From: Neglectibacter timonensis
GTDB taxonomy: Bacteria; Bacillota; Clostridia; Oscillospirales; Acutalibacteraceae
Assembly (NCBI RefSeq): GCF_900048895.1
Contig: NZ_LT160639.1
Span: forward strand, 605,524 to 669,523
Length of the DNA: 64,000 nucleotides
Reading direction: 5' to 3'
Positions 8,746 through 18,052 of the stretch are shown here, piece by piece (positions within the stretch are counted from its first letter, which is position 1; every line of letters starts with the position of its first letter). The notes beneath the pieces were generated by a model that did no database searches, was not told the DNA's origin, and saw nothing but the letters and a program-made list of their open reading frames with translations. The translations under genes were made by a program, and so were the position numbers.

Positions 8746-9615
8746 ATGGCATTGATCCAGTACAATTACAAAAGCCAGTCCATTTCCAGAAACGTTCCTT
8801 TCACCGCAATCCTTCCCACAGACGATCTCAGCTTTTTCAAACCTGAAGAATTTGAGGCCCGGGGACAAAACCCCATCGGCCGGCGCAAAACCTATGTTTA
8901 CGAGCCTGGAATGAAATTTCAGACCGTCTATGTCATGCACGGAGGCGGCGAGGATCAATCTGTATCAGCCCGTTATGTCGCGCTCGAACGCTATGCCCAG
9001 GCAAACAAGGTTATGCTGGTCTGTCCAGATTTCCAATTTTTCGGCACAGACTGCGCCGGCGGCAATTATTTTACTTACCTGACAGAAGAGCTTCCCAGAA
9101 TCATTCAGACGATCTTTCCCTCTTCTCCCAAACGGGAAGACAACTTCATTATGGGCTATGCCATGGGTGCCAACGTAGCTTTGGGCATGGCTGTTCTGCG
9201 CCCGGACCTCTATCGCTCCTGTTTGGACATTTCCGGCGGTATCGGCATGACTTTGGTCACACAAACCATGGTAGAAGAGATGGCGAGCGATCATTTCCGT
9301 AAATTTATGCCTTCCTATCAGGTCGCGTTTGGCGAACCGGAGAATTTTCCCGGTTCCAGGTGGGACTTGTATCCGGCTGCCAAGAAAAACAAGGAGGAAG
9401 GTGTTGAGCTGACCGATGTGATCATAGCCTGCGGCAGCAAAGAATTCATCCGCAAGCGCGTGGAGGGCGACGTCGCTGCATTGCAGGAACTGGGACATCC
9501 TGTGACATATATCTGTGCCGAAGGCTATGACCACGATTGGATAATGTGGGAGAAGTACATGAAAGAGGGCCTCGATGAGCTTCTTCCCTTAAAACGCCAC
9601 TATCTTTACCCCTAA
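8746..9615 (+). CDS. Esterase D/FrmB-like protein without the nucleophile serine
   Basis: The protein has 289 residues and the alpha/beta-hydrolase fold of the putative-esterase (EstD/FrmB) family. The VYVMHGGGE oxyanion loop, the nucleophile elbow, the acid turn IIACGSKEF and the C-terminal histidine H263 in YDHDW are all in place. The elbow however reads GYAMGANVAL, where the family has GLSMGG. Residue 139, the nucleophile position, is alanine (codon GCC), and the acid turn has E233 where D is normal. The fold is kept but classical hydrolysis is not expected, so it may bind a ligand or partner. The ATG at 8746 is chosen because AAAGGGG lies 10-16 nt before it. It is probably monocistronic. 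Compare the intact relative at 38830-39636. Confidence 0.85.
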   Translation: MALIQYNYKSQSISRNVPFTAILPTDDLSFFKPEEFEARGQNPIGRRKTYVYEPGMKFQTVYVMHGGGEDQSVSARYVALERYAQANKVMLVCPDFQFFGTDCAGGNYFTYLTEELPRIIQTIFPSSPKREDNFIMGYAMGANVALGMAVLRPDLYRSCLDISGGIGMTLVTQTMVEEMASDHFRKFMPSYQVAFGEPENFPGSRWDLYPAAKKNKEEGVELTDVIIACGSKEFIRKRVEGDVAALQELGHPVTYICAEGYDHDWIMWEKYMKEGLDELLPLKRHYLYP

Positions 9616-9619
9616 AAAT

Positions 9620-9656
9620 AAAAAAGACAGGAGGGTGCTTCCCCTCCTGTCTTTTT
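9620..9656. terminator. Bidirectional terminator
   Basis: AAAAAGACAGGAGGG, a short loop and CCCTCCTGTCTTTTT lie between two convergent genes, with A and T runs on both sides, so the hairpin can end transcripts from both strands. Confidence 0.9.
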
Positions 9657-10921
9657 CATTTTCTGGTAGACTTTGGGCTGATCCCGTAAATCGATTTGTA
9701 AACTTTACTGAAATAGGCAAAAGAATCGAATCCGCATTCCACGGCAATATCTCCGATGGATTTCGAGGTAGTCTGAATAAGCGCACGGGCATACCGCATC
9801 TTTTCCCGAACAATTAATTCCTTACACGAGCATTCGGCAATCGTGCGCACGATGTGAGAAATATAGTCCGGAGAAATATGGATATGGTCAGAAATGGCCT
9901 GCCGGGTGATCTGCATGGCGACGTTATCCCGGATATACTGTTTAATCTGCTGGTAGTAATCCCGGTAGTTCTGCGAAGCCGCGTCTAAATTCCTATGTTC
10001 AGCAGTGGGATAAAGCTTTGTCACATTATTGTCCGTATTTTTGTACTCCAAATACTCCATAGCAGTCACATACCGGACGGCCGACCGCAGCTCCCGGAAG
10101 CTTGCGGGACAGTAGAAAATACCAATTGAGCAGCTCAGCGTCTCCTTCACCTGCTCTTCAAGTATTTCGAAATAGTCCTTGATATCATCATAGGAGGGCA
10201 TAAACAACATTGTAAAAAAGTGGGAATCATCCTTGGAGTAGGTGGTGGTATATCCGTTTGCAAAAGAAAACACCGACTGCATCACTTCTGCGTACCGGCT
10301 CCTGCAGGACAGCTCCGGCAGAGGCAGCGCATACCATTCCCGAATTACAGTGAGGAAAAAGACACAGCTGTCTTCTTCTCTGCAGGGGCAGCCAAGCTCG
10401 TTAAGACGCCGGATTTTTTCTGCAAGCAGCGCTTCAAAGTTTTCGCTATCCTGAAGATCAGGCCAAGTTTTGAAAAAATGCTTTGCCGCATGATTGATTT
10501 CGTAATTGGAAAACTCACCTGCGCTATGCATCCGGGCGCTGTTATTTTGAAAAGAAATTTTGTCGGCTACCTTTTTCACGGAAGCCACGATACTGGCGTT
10601 GCTGGCAGGCTGTATCACATAGTCCATCACCCCCAACTCAATCCCCTGTTTCGCATAGGCAAAATCAGCATGGGACGTAAGCAGAATACATTCGATTTCA
10701 CGCTTCTGCCGGCGTACCCAACGGATCAGTTCCAATCCATTTTCCACCGGCATCTCGATATCTGTAAGGAGGATTTGGATATTCTCTGTCTGCAGGATAC
10801 TTTTGGCCAAAATTGCCGAGCTGGCGGAATACACCCGGTCAATTCCAGCGGCGTGCCAGTCTATGGTCGAAGTCAGCGACGCAATCACGCTGGGCTGATC
10901 ATCCACGATTAGTATATTCAT
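9656..10921 (-). CDS. Response regulator with AraC-type output (YesN-like)
   Basis: The protein has 421 residues. An N-terminal receiver domain starts MNILIVDDQ, with the phospho-acceptor aspartate in LLTDIEMPVENG. A linker of about 200 residues follows, and two helix-turn-helix units in the last 100 residues carry the AraC signature (VECGFDSFAYFSKVYKSIYG). It should activate a nearby carbohydrate operon on phosphorylation. Its start codon overlaps the 3' end of the histidine-kinase gene by 23 nt, so the two are translationally coupled. The likely target is the divergent importer operon at 12770. The ATG at 10921 is used because it starts exactly at the receiver domain. Confidence 0.92.
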   Translation of the reverse strand: MNILIVDDQPSVIASLTSTIDWHAAGIDRVYSASSAILAKSILQTENIQILLTDIEMPVENGLELIRWVRRQKREIECILLTSHADFAYAKQGIELGVMDYVIQPASNASIVASVKKVADKISFQNNSARMHSAGEFSNYEINHAAKHFFKTWPDLQDSENFEALLAEKIRRLNELGCPCREEDSCVFFLTVIREWYALPLPELSCRSRYAEVMQSVFSFANGYTTTYSKDDSHFFTMLFMPSYDDIKDYFEILEEQVKETLSCSIGIFYCPASFRELRSAVRYVTAMEYLEYKNTDNNVTKLYPTAEHRNLDAASQNYRDYYQQIKQYIRDNVAMQITRQAISDHIHISPDYISHIVRTIAECSCKELIVREKMRYARALIQTTSKSIGDIAVECGFDSFAYFSKVYKSIYGISPKSTRK

Positions 10922-12542
10922 ACAGCTGCCTTTCCGAGCTTTGCTCACAGGGGGTGACGATTTCTACAACAGCGCTGGGGCCGTCGTTCTTCAAAGTCAA
11001 GAAGGCTTTGTCCCCGAACACCAGAAAAAGCCTGTAGCGTACATTGAAAATACCGATATGGCTGCGCCGGTACATTGGCTTTTTCAAGTCAACATGGTTC
11101 TGCTGTTCCAAAACCTCCTCCGGAAAGCCTCCTCCCGAATCCCGTATGGTAAACTTCAGTTTTTTCTCACTGTTACCCGCATAAAAGGTCTCTATGGAAA
11201 TGGAGACTGTCAGGGCGGAGCCTGTCTGCGTATGCTTAATACTGTTCTCCACAAAGGTAAGCAGCGACATCGGAATGCAGTTCATGCCCGCACATTCGCC
11301 GCTCAGCTTGAATTCCAAGTGGATTTCGTAAGCCAGGCTGTTGCAGAGCTCCACATAGTTTTGTATCGCTTCCAACTCATCCCGAATCGTGATAAAGGTT
11401 TTTGCATCCGAAAAAGCATGAGAGATGTACTTGGAAAGCGCGTAAATCAGCAGCTGCGCTTTATCGTATTCCTTGAGGTCTATTAATGAATTCAGATTCT
11501 TCATGCAGTTGAGATAAAAATGCGGGCGTATCTGCAGCTGGAAATACTGCAATTGAGCCTGCACGGCCGCCATACAGCTGTCGATCTCCTCTTCCTTGGA
11601 GCGTTTGACGGCGTCGAGCATCATATTGATTCCCTTGGCATAGGCGCAGATATCATCTATGGAATTCACAGGCGGTATTCTCTGATCAAAGTCACCGGCA
11701 GTAATCGCCTCCATCGAACGGGAGATAAGGTTCAGCGGCTTTGAAATGGAACGGGTCAGCGCCCATAAAGACAAGGGAATCAGCACCAGCAGAAAGAGGA
11801 TTACCGCCAACAAAGTAATTTGTATCCCGGACAAGGGATAGCGAGCGGGATAAGAGTAGAAAAGATTCAGCTCAACAAGCGGCAAAGCCTTTGAAAAGAC
11901 TCTGCGGTCTTCTGGTACGCTTACGGAAAAATCAAAAGCGGCGTTTTCTTTATAGATGGAACAGTAATTGGCATAGACCGGATTCTTCCGAGGGTCCACC
12001 ACGGTAGTAATAGAACCGTACCGATCGGCGATTGAGCAAAAAATGTAAGGCAGCCTGTTCACCTCCCGCACCGTCAAGACAGCCGCCGTCCCTTCCGCAG
12101 AGAGTGTGCCGACGATGTCCTCCATCTCCTGTCTCAAAAAAAGGGCGTCAAAAGAGCGAAAGGATGGAAGATAATAGCCGCAGCTGGTATTATTCAGAAC
12201 CATGCAGACCACCTCCGGATAGGAAAATATACCGGTTTGACTTTCTGCCATCACTGTCTGGCCATAGCGGTCTACGCTTTCATAGGAGCTGCTGTTACAA
12301 AAATAGATAAAGTCATTGGAGTAGGTGGCCATACGGGTCTCATTCATGACGCCGACCAGCGAAGCCTCGACGTTTTCCGCAATGTCGTCCGCCGCGGTAT
12401 GGAATATTCCCTGCTGGTGGATCCTGGTCGTATAAGCGGTATAAGCGAACAGAAGGATTAACGTGACGGCGAATGGGATAAGCAGGAATACCGTCACATA
12501 GTTGAAGATATTGTTCAGCTTGATATGCTTCAAAAATTTCAT
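10899..12542 (-). CDS. Sensor histidine kinase (YesM-like)
   Basis: The protein has 547 residues. There is a membrane helix at about 15-35, a sensor domain of about 200 residues outside the cell, a second helix (ITLLAVILFLLVLIPLS) and a HAMP linker. The His_kinase motif follows with the phospho-accepting histidine in QLQIRPHFYLNCM. The ATPase domain has its N box near FVENSIKHT and G box IRDSGGGFPEE. It pairs with the overlapping AraC-type regulator downstream. Such pairs sense sugars or binding-protein complexes at the membrane. An extended -10 (TGCTATATT, 12578-12586) lies about 40 nt upstream. Divergent importer genes begin 228 nt away. Confidence 0.92.
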   Translation of the reverse strand: MKFLKHIKLNNIFNYVTVFLLIPFAVTLILLFAYTAYTTRIHQQGIFHTAADDIAENVEASLVGVMNETRMATYSNDFIYFCNSSSYESVDRYGQTVMAESQTGIFSYPEVVCMVLNNTSCGYYLPSFRSFDALFLRQEMEDIVGTLSAEGTAAVLTVREVNRLPYIFCSIADRYGSITTVVDPRKNPVYANYCSIYKENAAFDFSVSVPEDRRVFSKALPLVELNLFYSYPARYPLSGIQITLLAVILFLLVLIPLSLWALTRSISKPLNLISRSMEAITAGDFDQRIPPVNSIDDICAYAKGINMMLDAVKRSKEEEIDSCMAAVQAQLQYFQLQIRPHFYLNCMKNLNSLIDLKEYDKAQLLIYALSKYISHAFSDAKTFITIRDELEAIQNYVELCNSLAYEIHLEFKLSGECAGMNCIPMSLLTFVENSIKHTQTGSALTVSISIETFYAGNSEKKLKFTIRDSGGGFPEEVLEQQNHVDLKKPMYRRSHIGIFNVRYRLFLVFGDKAFLTLKNDGPSAVVEIVTPCEQSSERQLYEYTNRG

Positions 12543-12577
12543 AGGAATATCCTCTAATCTTCCTCTATCTGCCTACA

Positions 12578-12586
12578 AATATAGCA
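12578..12586 (-). promoter_or_regulatory. Promoter of the kinase-regulator pair (extended -10)
   Basis: On the minus strand TGCTATATT forms an extended -10 with a weak -35. It sits in the 228-bp divergent region shared with the importer operon, whose own promoter I cannot fix. Confidence 0.5.
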
Positions 12587-12769
12587 TGTACCGACAAATA
12601 AATCCATATTGCCCGGTCTTACACTGCGCTTTTTTTATAATTCCATACGGTTTTTTAATAATTTTTGTAAAAAAATCTTCATTTCTTCAATTTTTATCAG
12701 CACATTTGATAGAAATTTTTGGTCTTTGAGAAGTAAAATTAGTGTAAGAGAAAACAAGGAGGGATCCCT

Positions 12770-13756
12770 GTGAAACGAGAAGACAGACTGCATAAAAAGC
12801 CGGAACCGGCGCTTCAAGGTTTTCGGGTGGGAGGCGGACTGAGGAACCTGCCGCACAATTTTGGGCTGGACCTGAGGCGGAATAAAGCGCTTTACCTGTT
12901 TTTAACCGTTATTCTCACATACTTTATTCTTTTTCACTATTTGCCCATGTTCGGCATCCTGATGTCCTTCGAGAAATTCTCTCCGGTAAAGGGGATTTTG
13001 GGAAGCAAATGGATCGGCTTCGACAATTTTATTGTCTTTTTTTCCGGCCCCTATGCCGGCCGGCTGATCAAAAACACCGCCCTCATCGGCGTGCTGGATC
13101 TGCTCATCAATTTCCCGGCCCCTATTATCTTTGCCTTGCTGCTCAACGAAATACGCCAAAATCACTTCAAAAAAACCGTGCAGACGATCAGCTATATGCC
13201 TTATTTTGTCTCCACTGTGGTGGCGGCCAGTCTGGTGATCAATTTTACAAAATCAGGCGGCGCTATATCGGAGTCCCTTAAATTCATGACCGGCGGATCC
13301 AGTGAAAATCTTCTGAATCTGCCTTCCTGGTTCAAGCCTATTTACATTTTAATGGGCACTTGGCAAGGCATGGGATACGGGTCTATTATCTATCTGGCGG
13401 CTTTAAGCAATGTGGATCAGGAACTCTATGACGCCGCCAAGGTAGACGGCGCCGGCTATTGGAAGCAGATGTGGCATATCACTCTTCCCGGCATCAGCGC
13501 CATGATCGTAATGATGTTCATTATGCGGATGGGCACAGTATTTTCAGTAGGCGCCGATAAGATTTTGCTGCTTTACAATCCTTCCACCTATGATACGGCC
13601 GATGTGATCAACACTTATGTCTATCGCATCGGAATGCAGGACATGAATTTCGGCTTATCTACAGCGGTCGGCCTGTTCAACTCCGTCATCGGAACTATTT
13701 TGCTCCTTACCTCCAACTCGGTGCTGAAAAAGCTTTCCGGCACTTCCATGTTCTGA
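12770..13756 (+). CDS. ABC sugar importer permease, LplB type
   Basis: The protein has 328 residues and six predicted membrane helices. An N-terminal extension of about 45 basic residues comes before the first helix (YLFLTVILTYFILFHYLP). The EAA loop that contacts the ATPase is visible as ELYDAAKVDGAGYWKQMWHI. It begins with GTG at 12770, which AAGGAGGG precedes at normal distance. It is the first gene of an operon with a second permease 15 nt on and the lipoprotein after that. No ATPase is encoded, so a shared MsmX-type ATPase elsewhere is likely. The divergent kinase and AraC-type regulator probably control it. Confidence 0.93.
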   Translation: MKREDRLHKKPEPALQGFRVGGGLRNLPHNFGLDLRRNKALYLFLTVILTYFILFHYLPMFGILMSFEKFSPVKGILGSKWIGFDNFIVFFSGPYAGRLIKNTALIGVLDLLINFPAPIIFALLLNEIRQNHFKKTVQTISYMPYFVSTVVAASLVINFTKSGGAISESLKFMTGGSSENLLNLPSWFKPIYILMGTWQGMGYGSIIYLAALSNVDQELYDAAKVDGAGYWKQMWHITLPGISAMIVMMFIMRMGTVFSVGADKILLLYNPSTYDTADVINTYVYRIGMQDMNFGLSTAVGLFNSVIGTILLLTSNSVLKKLSGTSMF

Positions 13757-13771
13757 GAAAGGAAGAAAAAA

Positions 13772-14668
13772 ATGAAGATTAAGGAAAAGCCCAGCCGCAT
13801 TTTATTCCTTTTGATTGACGTCATCGCTTTGCTGCTGATCACCTACGCCTGCCTAATGCCTATCTGGCATATGGTGATGGCGTCCATCAGCAACCCCACC
13901 TCTCTGAACACCCATCCCGGGATCGTCTATTTCCCGCTGAAAAACGTGGACTTCAACGCCTACAAGATCATTCTTCAGTACAAAAAGCTGTGGTCAGCAT
14001 ACGGCAATACCATCCTTTATATCCTCTGTACCTGTGTGCTTACGGCAGTGCTCACCACGATTGCAGGATATATTTTTTCCCGAAAGAGATTCTATTACCG
14101 CAACAGTTTTATGATCATTATTTCCTTTACCATGCTGTTCAACGGCGGGATGATTCCCAACTATATTGTAATGAAAAGCCTGCATCTGACCGATACTCCT
14201 CTAGTGATGATCATTCCCGGGGTCTTGAGTGTCTTCAATATCATCATCATGCGGACTTCCATGGAAAACGTCCCCACAGAGCTTGAGGAGGCTGCCAGGA
14301 TAGACGGTGCCACAGACCTTCGCATTCTTTGGAGCGTGATTCTGCCGCTATGCAAGGCCACCTTCGCTGTGATCATGCTCTTTGCAGCCGTGGCAAAATG
14401 GAATGATTATTTTTCCGCCCTGTTGTATCTGCCCACCAGACGGGATTTGTACCCGCTCCAGATGGCCCTGCGGGAGATTGTTATCACCGCCACTGCGGAC
14501 GTATCTTCTTCGTCCAACCTATTAGATTTATCGGAGAGTTCTACTGTGTATAAAAAGGCCATTGAGTACGCCTGCATCGTAGTTTCGACTCTTCCTATCC
14601 TCTGCATTTACCCGTTCGTTCAAAAATATTTCGTTACGGGTATTACCATGGGTGCGGTAAAGAGCTGA
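13772..14668 (+). CDS. ABC sugar importer permease, LplC/YtcP type
   Basis: The protein has 298 residues with six membrane helices. The conserved FNGGMIPNY turn and the EAA loop (ELEEAARIDGATDLRILWSV) identify the CUT1 inner-membrane partner of the LplB-type permease just upstream. The C-terminal TGITMGAVKS is typical of this subfamily. A GAAAGGAAG ribosome binding site lies in the 15-nt gap. The binding protein follows 22 nt later. Confidence 0.93.
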   Translation: MKIKEKPSRILFLLIDVIALLLITYACLMPIWHMVMASISNPTSLNTHPGIVYFPLKNVDFNAYKIILQYKKLWSAYGNTILYILCTCVLTAVLTTIAGYIFSRKRFYYRNSFMIIISFTMLFNGGMIPNYIVMKSLHLTDTPLVMIIPGVLSVFNIIIMRTSMENVPTELEEAARIDGATDLRILWSVILPLCKATFAVIMLFAAVAKWNDYFSALLYLPTRRDLYPLQMALREIVITATADVSSSSNLLDLSESSTVYKKAIEYACIVVSTLPILCIYPFVQKYFVTGITMGAVKS

Positions 14669-14690
14669 ATATAAAAAGGAGGAAAACAAA

Positions 14691-16388
14691 ATGAAGAAAA
14701 GACTGATCGCATGCATCCTGGCCACGGCAATGCTGATCGGCTGCCTGGCGGCTTGCGGCGGGAACAAGGAAAGCAGCGCCGTCTCCAACGAGCCTTCCTC
14801 GCAGTCCGGCGCTGATGAGCCTTCTTCCAAAACGTCTGCCCCGGAGAACGATGGAACTAGGGACATCAACGGGCTGACTCTGCCCATCACTCCTGAAAAG
14901 ACAGAGATCAGCGTCCTGATGGTTTTTGAATCCAACGTGGTAGAGGATCCAAACGAAATTGCCGGCGTGCAAGCCATGGAGGAAGCCACCAACGTCCATG
15001 TGAACTGGATGTTCTACGGTCAAACCGAAATGATGGAGAAGTTTAACCAGATGATGGCTACCGGCGAGTTTTTCGACGTCATGTTCCCCGGAGGCACCTC
15101 TTCCTACTCCGGAGGCTACCAACAGGGCATTGAAGACGGCGTCCTGATCGATATGGACCCCTATATCAAGAAATATATGCCAAATTATATGGCCTTGCTG
15201 GAGTCAAATCCCGAAGCAAAAAAACAGGCTGCCTATGACGACGGCCTCATGCACTCCGTCAGAGTGCTCAGAGGCACCGATGAAAACCTGAAGGTTCCCG
15301 GCGCCTTCCTGGGCCCCGCCATCCGCGCAGATCTTCTGGAAAAAATGGGCGAGGACGTTCCTGAAACCGTAGACCAGCTTCATACCCTGCTTGTCAAATG
15401 CAAAGAAGCGGGTATGGCTGCCCCCATGACGCTTCAGGGGGACGGCGGCACCTCTTTGTCCCTGGCCTGGGGCGTCAACACCGACTGGTCCACCAATTTC
15501 TGGCAGTACGATGAGAAAACCGGCAAGGTATACTACGCTCCTTTCGCAGAAAACTGGGATGCCTATCTGGATACCATGCGCGACTGGTATGCGGAAGGAT
15601 TGATCGACAAGAATTTCACTGTTGGCTCTCCTGTCATGTCCGGCGACTATTCCAATTATGAGAACGATCAAAGCATGTTTATTGACACCTGGTTCAATTT
15701 CCTGATGGGCAACGAGATTTATAAACAGGGTTATATTTCCAATGAAAACGTAAATCTGGTGCCGCTGACCGGGATTGTGCTCCACCCCGGCGACCCCACC
15801 ATTTGGTGCGGCAACGAATCCTATGTGAGCCAGGAAATTTATGTCACCACCGAAGCGGAAGACAAGATCGATGTCGTCAGCAAATGGATCGACTATCACT
15901 ATACCACAGAGGGCCTCCGCTATAAATACTATGGCATCGAGGGCGAGTCCTACACGCTGGACAGCAGCGGCGAGGTCACTTATACCGACGCTGTTCTCAA
16001 CGACCCCAACGGACTGTCCATCGGGGACGCTCTGGGCAAGTACGCCATGCGCAGTTACTTTGGTTATCAGTCTGAAACCGCTGAAAATTCCGCCGCCATC
16101 GCTGCGGCTGAAGGAGGTTCTGTTTCCCTCATCGAAGCCTCCCAGGTCTGGAGCAGCGCCGACGTGACGATTCACGTGCCGCCTGCAACCCTGAGCCAGG
16201 AAGAAAGCGAATTTATCAACACCTATATCACAGATATTCAAACCATGCTGCAAGAGCGTATGACCAAGTATATACTTGGCACAGACACTTCTTCCCATGA
16301 TGAATTCCGTGAGAAGCTGAAAGCTTCTCAAATCGAAGAATGTACCGCTCGCTGGCAGGCTGCCGTCGACCGATATAACGCCCGGTAA
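14691..16388 (+). CDS. Extracellular sugar-binding lipoprotein
   Basis: The protein has 565 residues. A lipoprotein signal peptide ends at the lipobox LAAC, followed by a Ser/Glu-rich flexible linker (about residues 25-55) and a two-lobed type 1 solute-binding domain. Aromatic residues in the second half (NTDWSTNFWQY, GDPTIWCGNESYV) fit oligosaccharide binding. It is the third gene of the importer operon and has a clear GGAGG site. Binding proteins of this length with LplB/LplC permeases usually take complex glycans or rhamnogalacturonan-type fragments, but the ligand here is unknown. Confidence 0.92.
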   Translation: MKKRLIACILATAMLIGCLAACGGNKESSAVSNEPSSQSGADEPSSKTSAPENDGTRDINGLTLPITPEKTEISVLMVFESNVVEDPNEIAGVQAMEEATNVHVNWMFYGQTEMMEKFNQMMATGEFFDVMFPGGTSSYSGGYQQGIEDGVLIDMDPYIKKYMPNYMALLESNPEAKKQAAYDDGLMHSVRVLRGTDENLKVPGAFLGPAIRADLLEKMGEDVPETVDQLHTLLVKCKEAGMAAPMTLQGDGGTSLSLAWGVNTDWSTNFWQYDEKTGKVYYAPFAENWDAYLDTMRDWYAEGLIDKNFTVGSPVMSGDYSNYENDQSMFIDTWFNFLMGNEIYKQGYISNENVNLVPLTGIVLHPGDPTIWCGNESYVSQEIYVTTEAEDKIDVVSKWIDYHYTTEGLRYKYYGIEGESYTLDSSGEVTYTDAVLNDPNGLSIGDALGKYAMRSYFGYQSETAENSAAIAAAEGGSVSLIEASQVWSSADVTIHVPPATLSQEESEFINTYITDIQTMLQERMTKYILGTDTSSHDEFREKLKASQIEECTARWQAAVDRYNAR

Positions 16389-16404
16389 TCAAAATCAAAC
16401 CTGC

Positions 16405-16440
16405 GAAGACAGCGCGGACATCACTGTCCGCGCTGTCTTC
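16405..16440 (+). other. Intra-operon stem-loop after the binding protein
   Basis: GAAGACAGCGCGGACA pairs perfectly with TGTCCGCGCTGTCTTC across a 4-nt loop, with no T-run after it. It lies between the lipoprotein and the carboxylesterase. Such hairpins usually protect upstream mRNA, so that the binding protein is made in excess over downstream genes. Confidence 0.7.
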
Positions 16441-16464
16441 CATCAAAAAAGGAGTGAGTGCACT

Positions 16465-18024
16465 ATGGAAAAACAGTTTCGATATGATTTTCAAACTGCT
16501 GTTGTAGAAACTGATAAAGGCCTGGTTCACGGTTACGAATACGACGGCATGAGCATTTTCAAGGGGATCCCTTACGCCAGGTCCAAGCGTTTTCACGACC
16601 CCGAACCGGTGGAGCCCTGGGACGGCCTGCGGGAAGCCACTGGCTATGGCTATGTATGCCCCCTCCTGGATGAAGAAAGGCTGGACAGCTCTTTGGGCGC
16701 CCCCCACAGGATCGGCGTACAGAATGAAAACTGCCAAAATCTCAACGTGTGGACGCCTGCCTGCGACGACAAAAAACGCCCTGTGATGGTTTGGCTTCAC
16801 GGCGGCGCGTTCTCCGGCGGCTCATCCATTGAGCAGGTGGCTTATGAAGGAGAAAACCTCTGCAAACACGGGCAAATTGTGTTTGTTTCCATCAATCACA
16901 GGCTGAATGTGCTGGGCTACTGCGATCTGTCCGAATTCGGCGAAGAGTACAAAAACTCCGGCAACGCAGGTACCAGTGATATGGTAGCCGCGCTGCAATG
17001 GATTCACCGCAACATTGCAGCTTTTGGCGGAGATCCTGGAAATGTGACCATCTTCGGCCAATCCGGAGGCGGAATGAAGGTGACCGCCCTTCTGCAAACG
17101 CCCGCTGCGGATGGGCTTTACCACAAAGGCATCATCATGAGCGGCGTTCAGGGCGGCGCCCTGTTCGACTGCGTAGGCTCCGGCAGGCAGATGGGTGAGC
17201 TCATGATGGAATCCCTGGGAGTAAAAACAGCGAAAGAATTGGAGGAGGCGCCCTATCAGGATTTGGTACGCGCTTTCAAGGATATGCGGTATCAGCTCCG
17301 CCCCCAAAAGATTAACAGCGGAGAAACGCCCTGCCGGAACGCGTTTTATCTGGGCGACCCGTTGGAGGTGCCCTTTCGGAAGGAGACCATTGATATCCCC
17401 ATCCTGGTTGGCAGCACTTTCAGCGAGTTCAGCGGATTTGGCGTTATGGGCTATGACAGAAAGAAGATCACCGATCAGGAAGCCCAAAAAGCCATTGAAG
17501 AAAAATTCGGAAAGGCCCTTGCAGACGAGGCTATCCCTCTGTTCCGTCAGGCTTATCCTGAAAGAAACCTCATTGATCTTCTGGGGATGGACTATATGTT
17601 CCGGGATTATACTTTCAGCTACCTGGAACGCCGCTGCGGTTATAACAGCTGTACCTGGGATTATATTTTTAATCTGGACGGCCCCATGTACGGCGGACAG
17701 CTTCCGCCCCACTGTGCAGATATCCCCTTCGTCTTCCATAACACAGAGCTGGTTCCTTCTACCCAGGAGGCCGGTGTCACCGAACGGGTGGAAAAGGAGA
17801 TATTCGATACGGTGATGGCTTTTGTGAAAACAGGCAACCCCAACAATCCTTCTATCCCCCAGTGGAAGCACGACAGTCCGGAAGAATTCAACACGATGGT
17901 TTTTGACAGGAAGACTGGAGTCAGAACCAATTTTGACCGTAAGCTCGTCAAAGCACTGAGCAGGGAATTTCTGGACGGAATGGTGGACGGGATCTTAAAG
18001 GGCATGGCCCGGAAACCCGAATAA
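16465..18024 (+). CDS. Type B carboxylesterase
   Basis: The protein has 519 residues, the normal length for the family. The oxyanion loop HGGAFSGGS starts at H112, and the nucleophile S200 lies in FGQSGGGMK. The early FKGIPYA motif and the C-terminal lid region are present. There is no signal peptide, so it is cytoplasmic. It hydrolyses carboxylic esters of small or medium substrates. Its place after the importer suggests that it removes acyl groups from the imported compound. It follows the lipoprotein stem-loop and an AAAGGAGTG site, and the MFS gene follows 28 nt later. Confidence 0.92.
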   Translation: MEKQFRYDFQTAVVETDKGLVHGYEYDGMSIFKGIPYARSKRFHDPEPVEPWDGLREATGYGYVCPLLDEERLDSSLGAPHRIGVQNENCQNLNVWTPACDDKKRPVMVWLHGGAFSGGSSIEQVAYEGENLCKHGQIVFVSINHRLNVLGYCDLSEFGEEYKNSGNAGTSDMVAALQWIHRNIAAFGGDPGNVTIFGQSGGGMKVTALLQTPAADGLYHKGIIMSGVQGGALFDCVGSGRQMGELMMESLGVKTAKELEEAPYQDLVRAFKDMRYQLRPQKINSGETPCRNAFYLGDPLEVPFRKETIDIPILVGSTFSEFSGFGVMGYDRKKITDQEAQKAIEEKFGKALADEAIPLFRQAYPERNLIDLLGMDYMFRDYTFSYLERRCGYNSCTWDYIFNLDGPMYGGQLPPHCADIPFVFHNTELVPSTQEAGVTERVEKEIFDTVMAFVKTGNPNNPSIPQWKHDSPEEFNTMVFDRKTGVRTNFDRKLVKALSREFLDGMVDGILKGMARKPE

Positions 18025-18052
18025 AACTTTGGGAAGCAGAAAGTGACACGAT

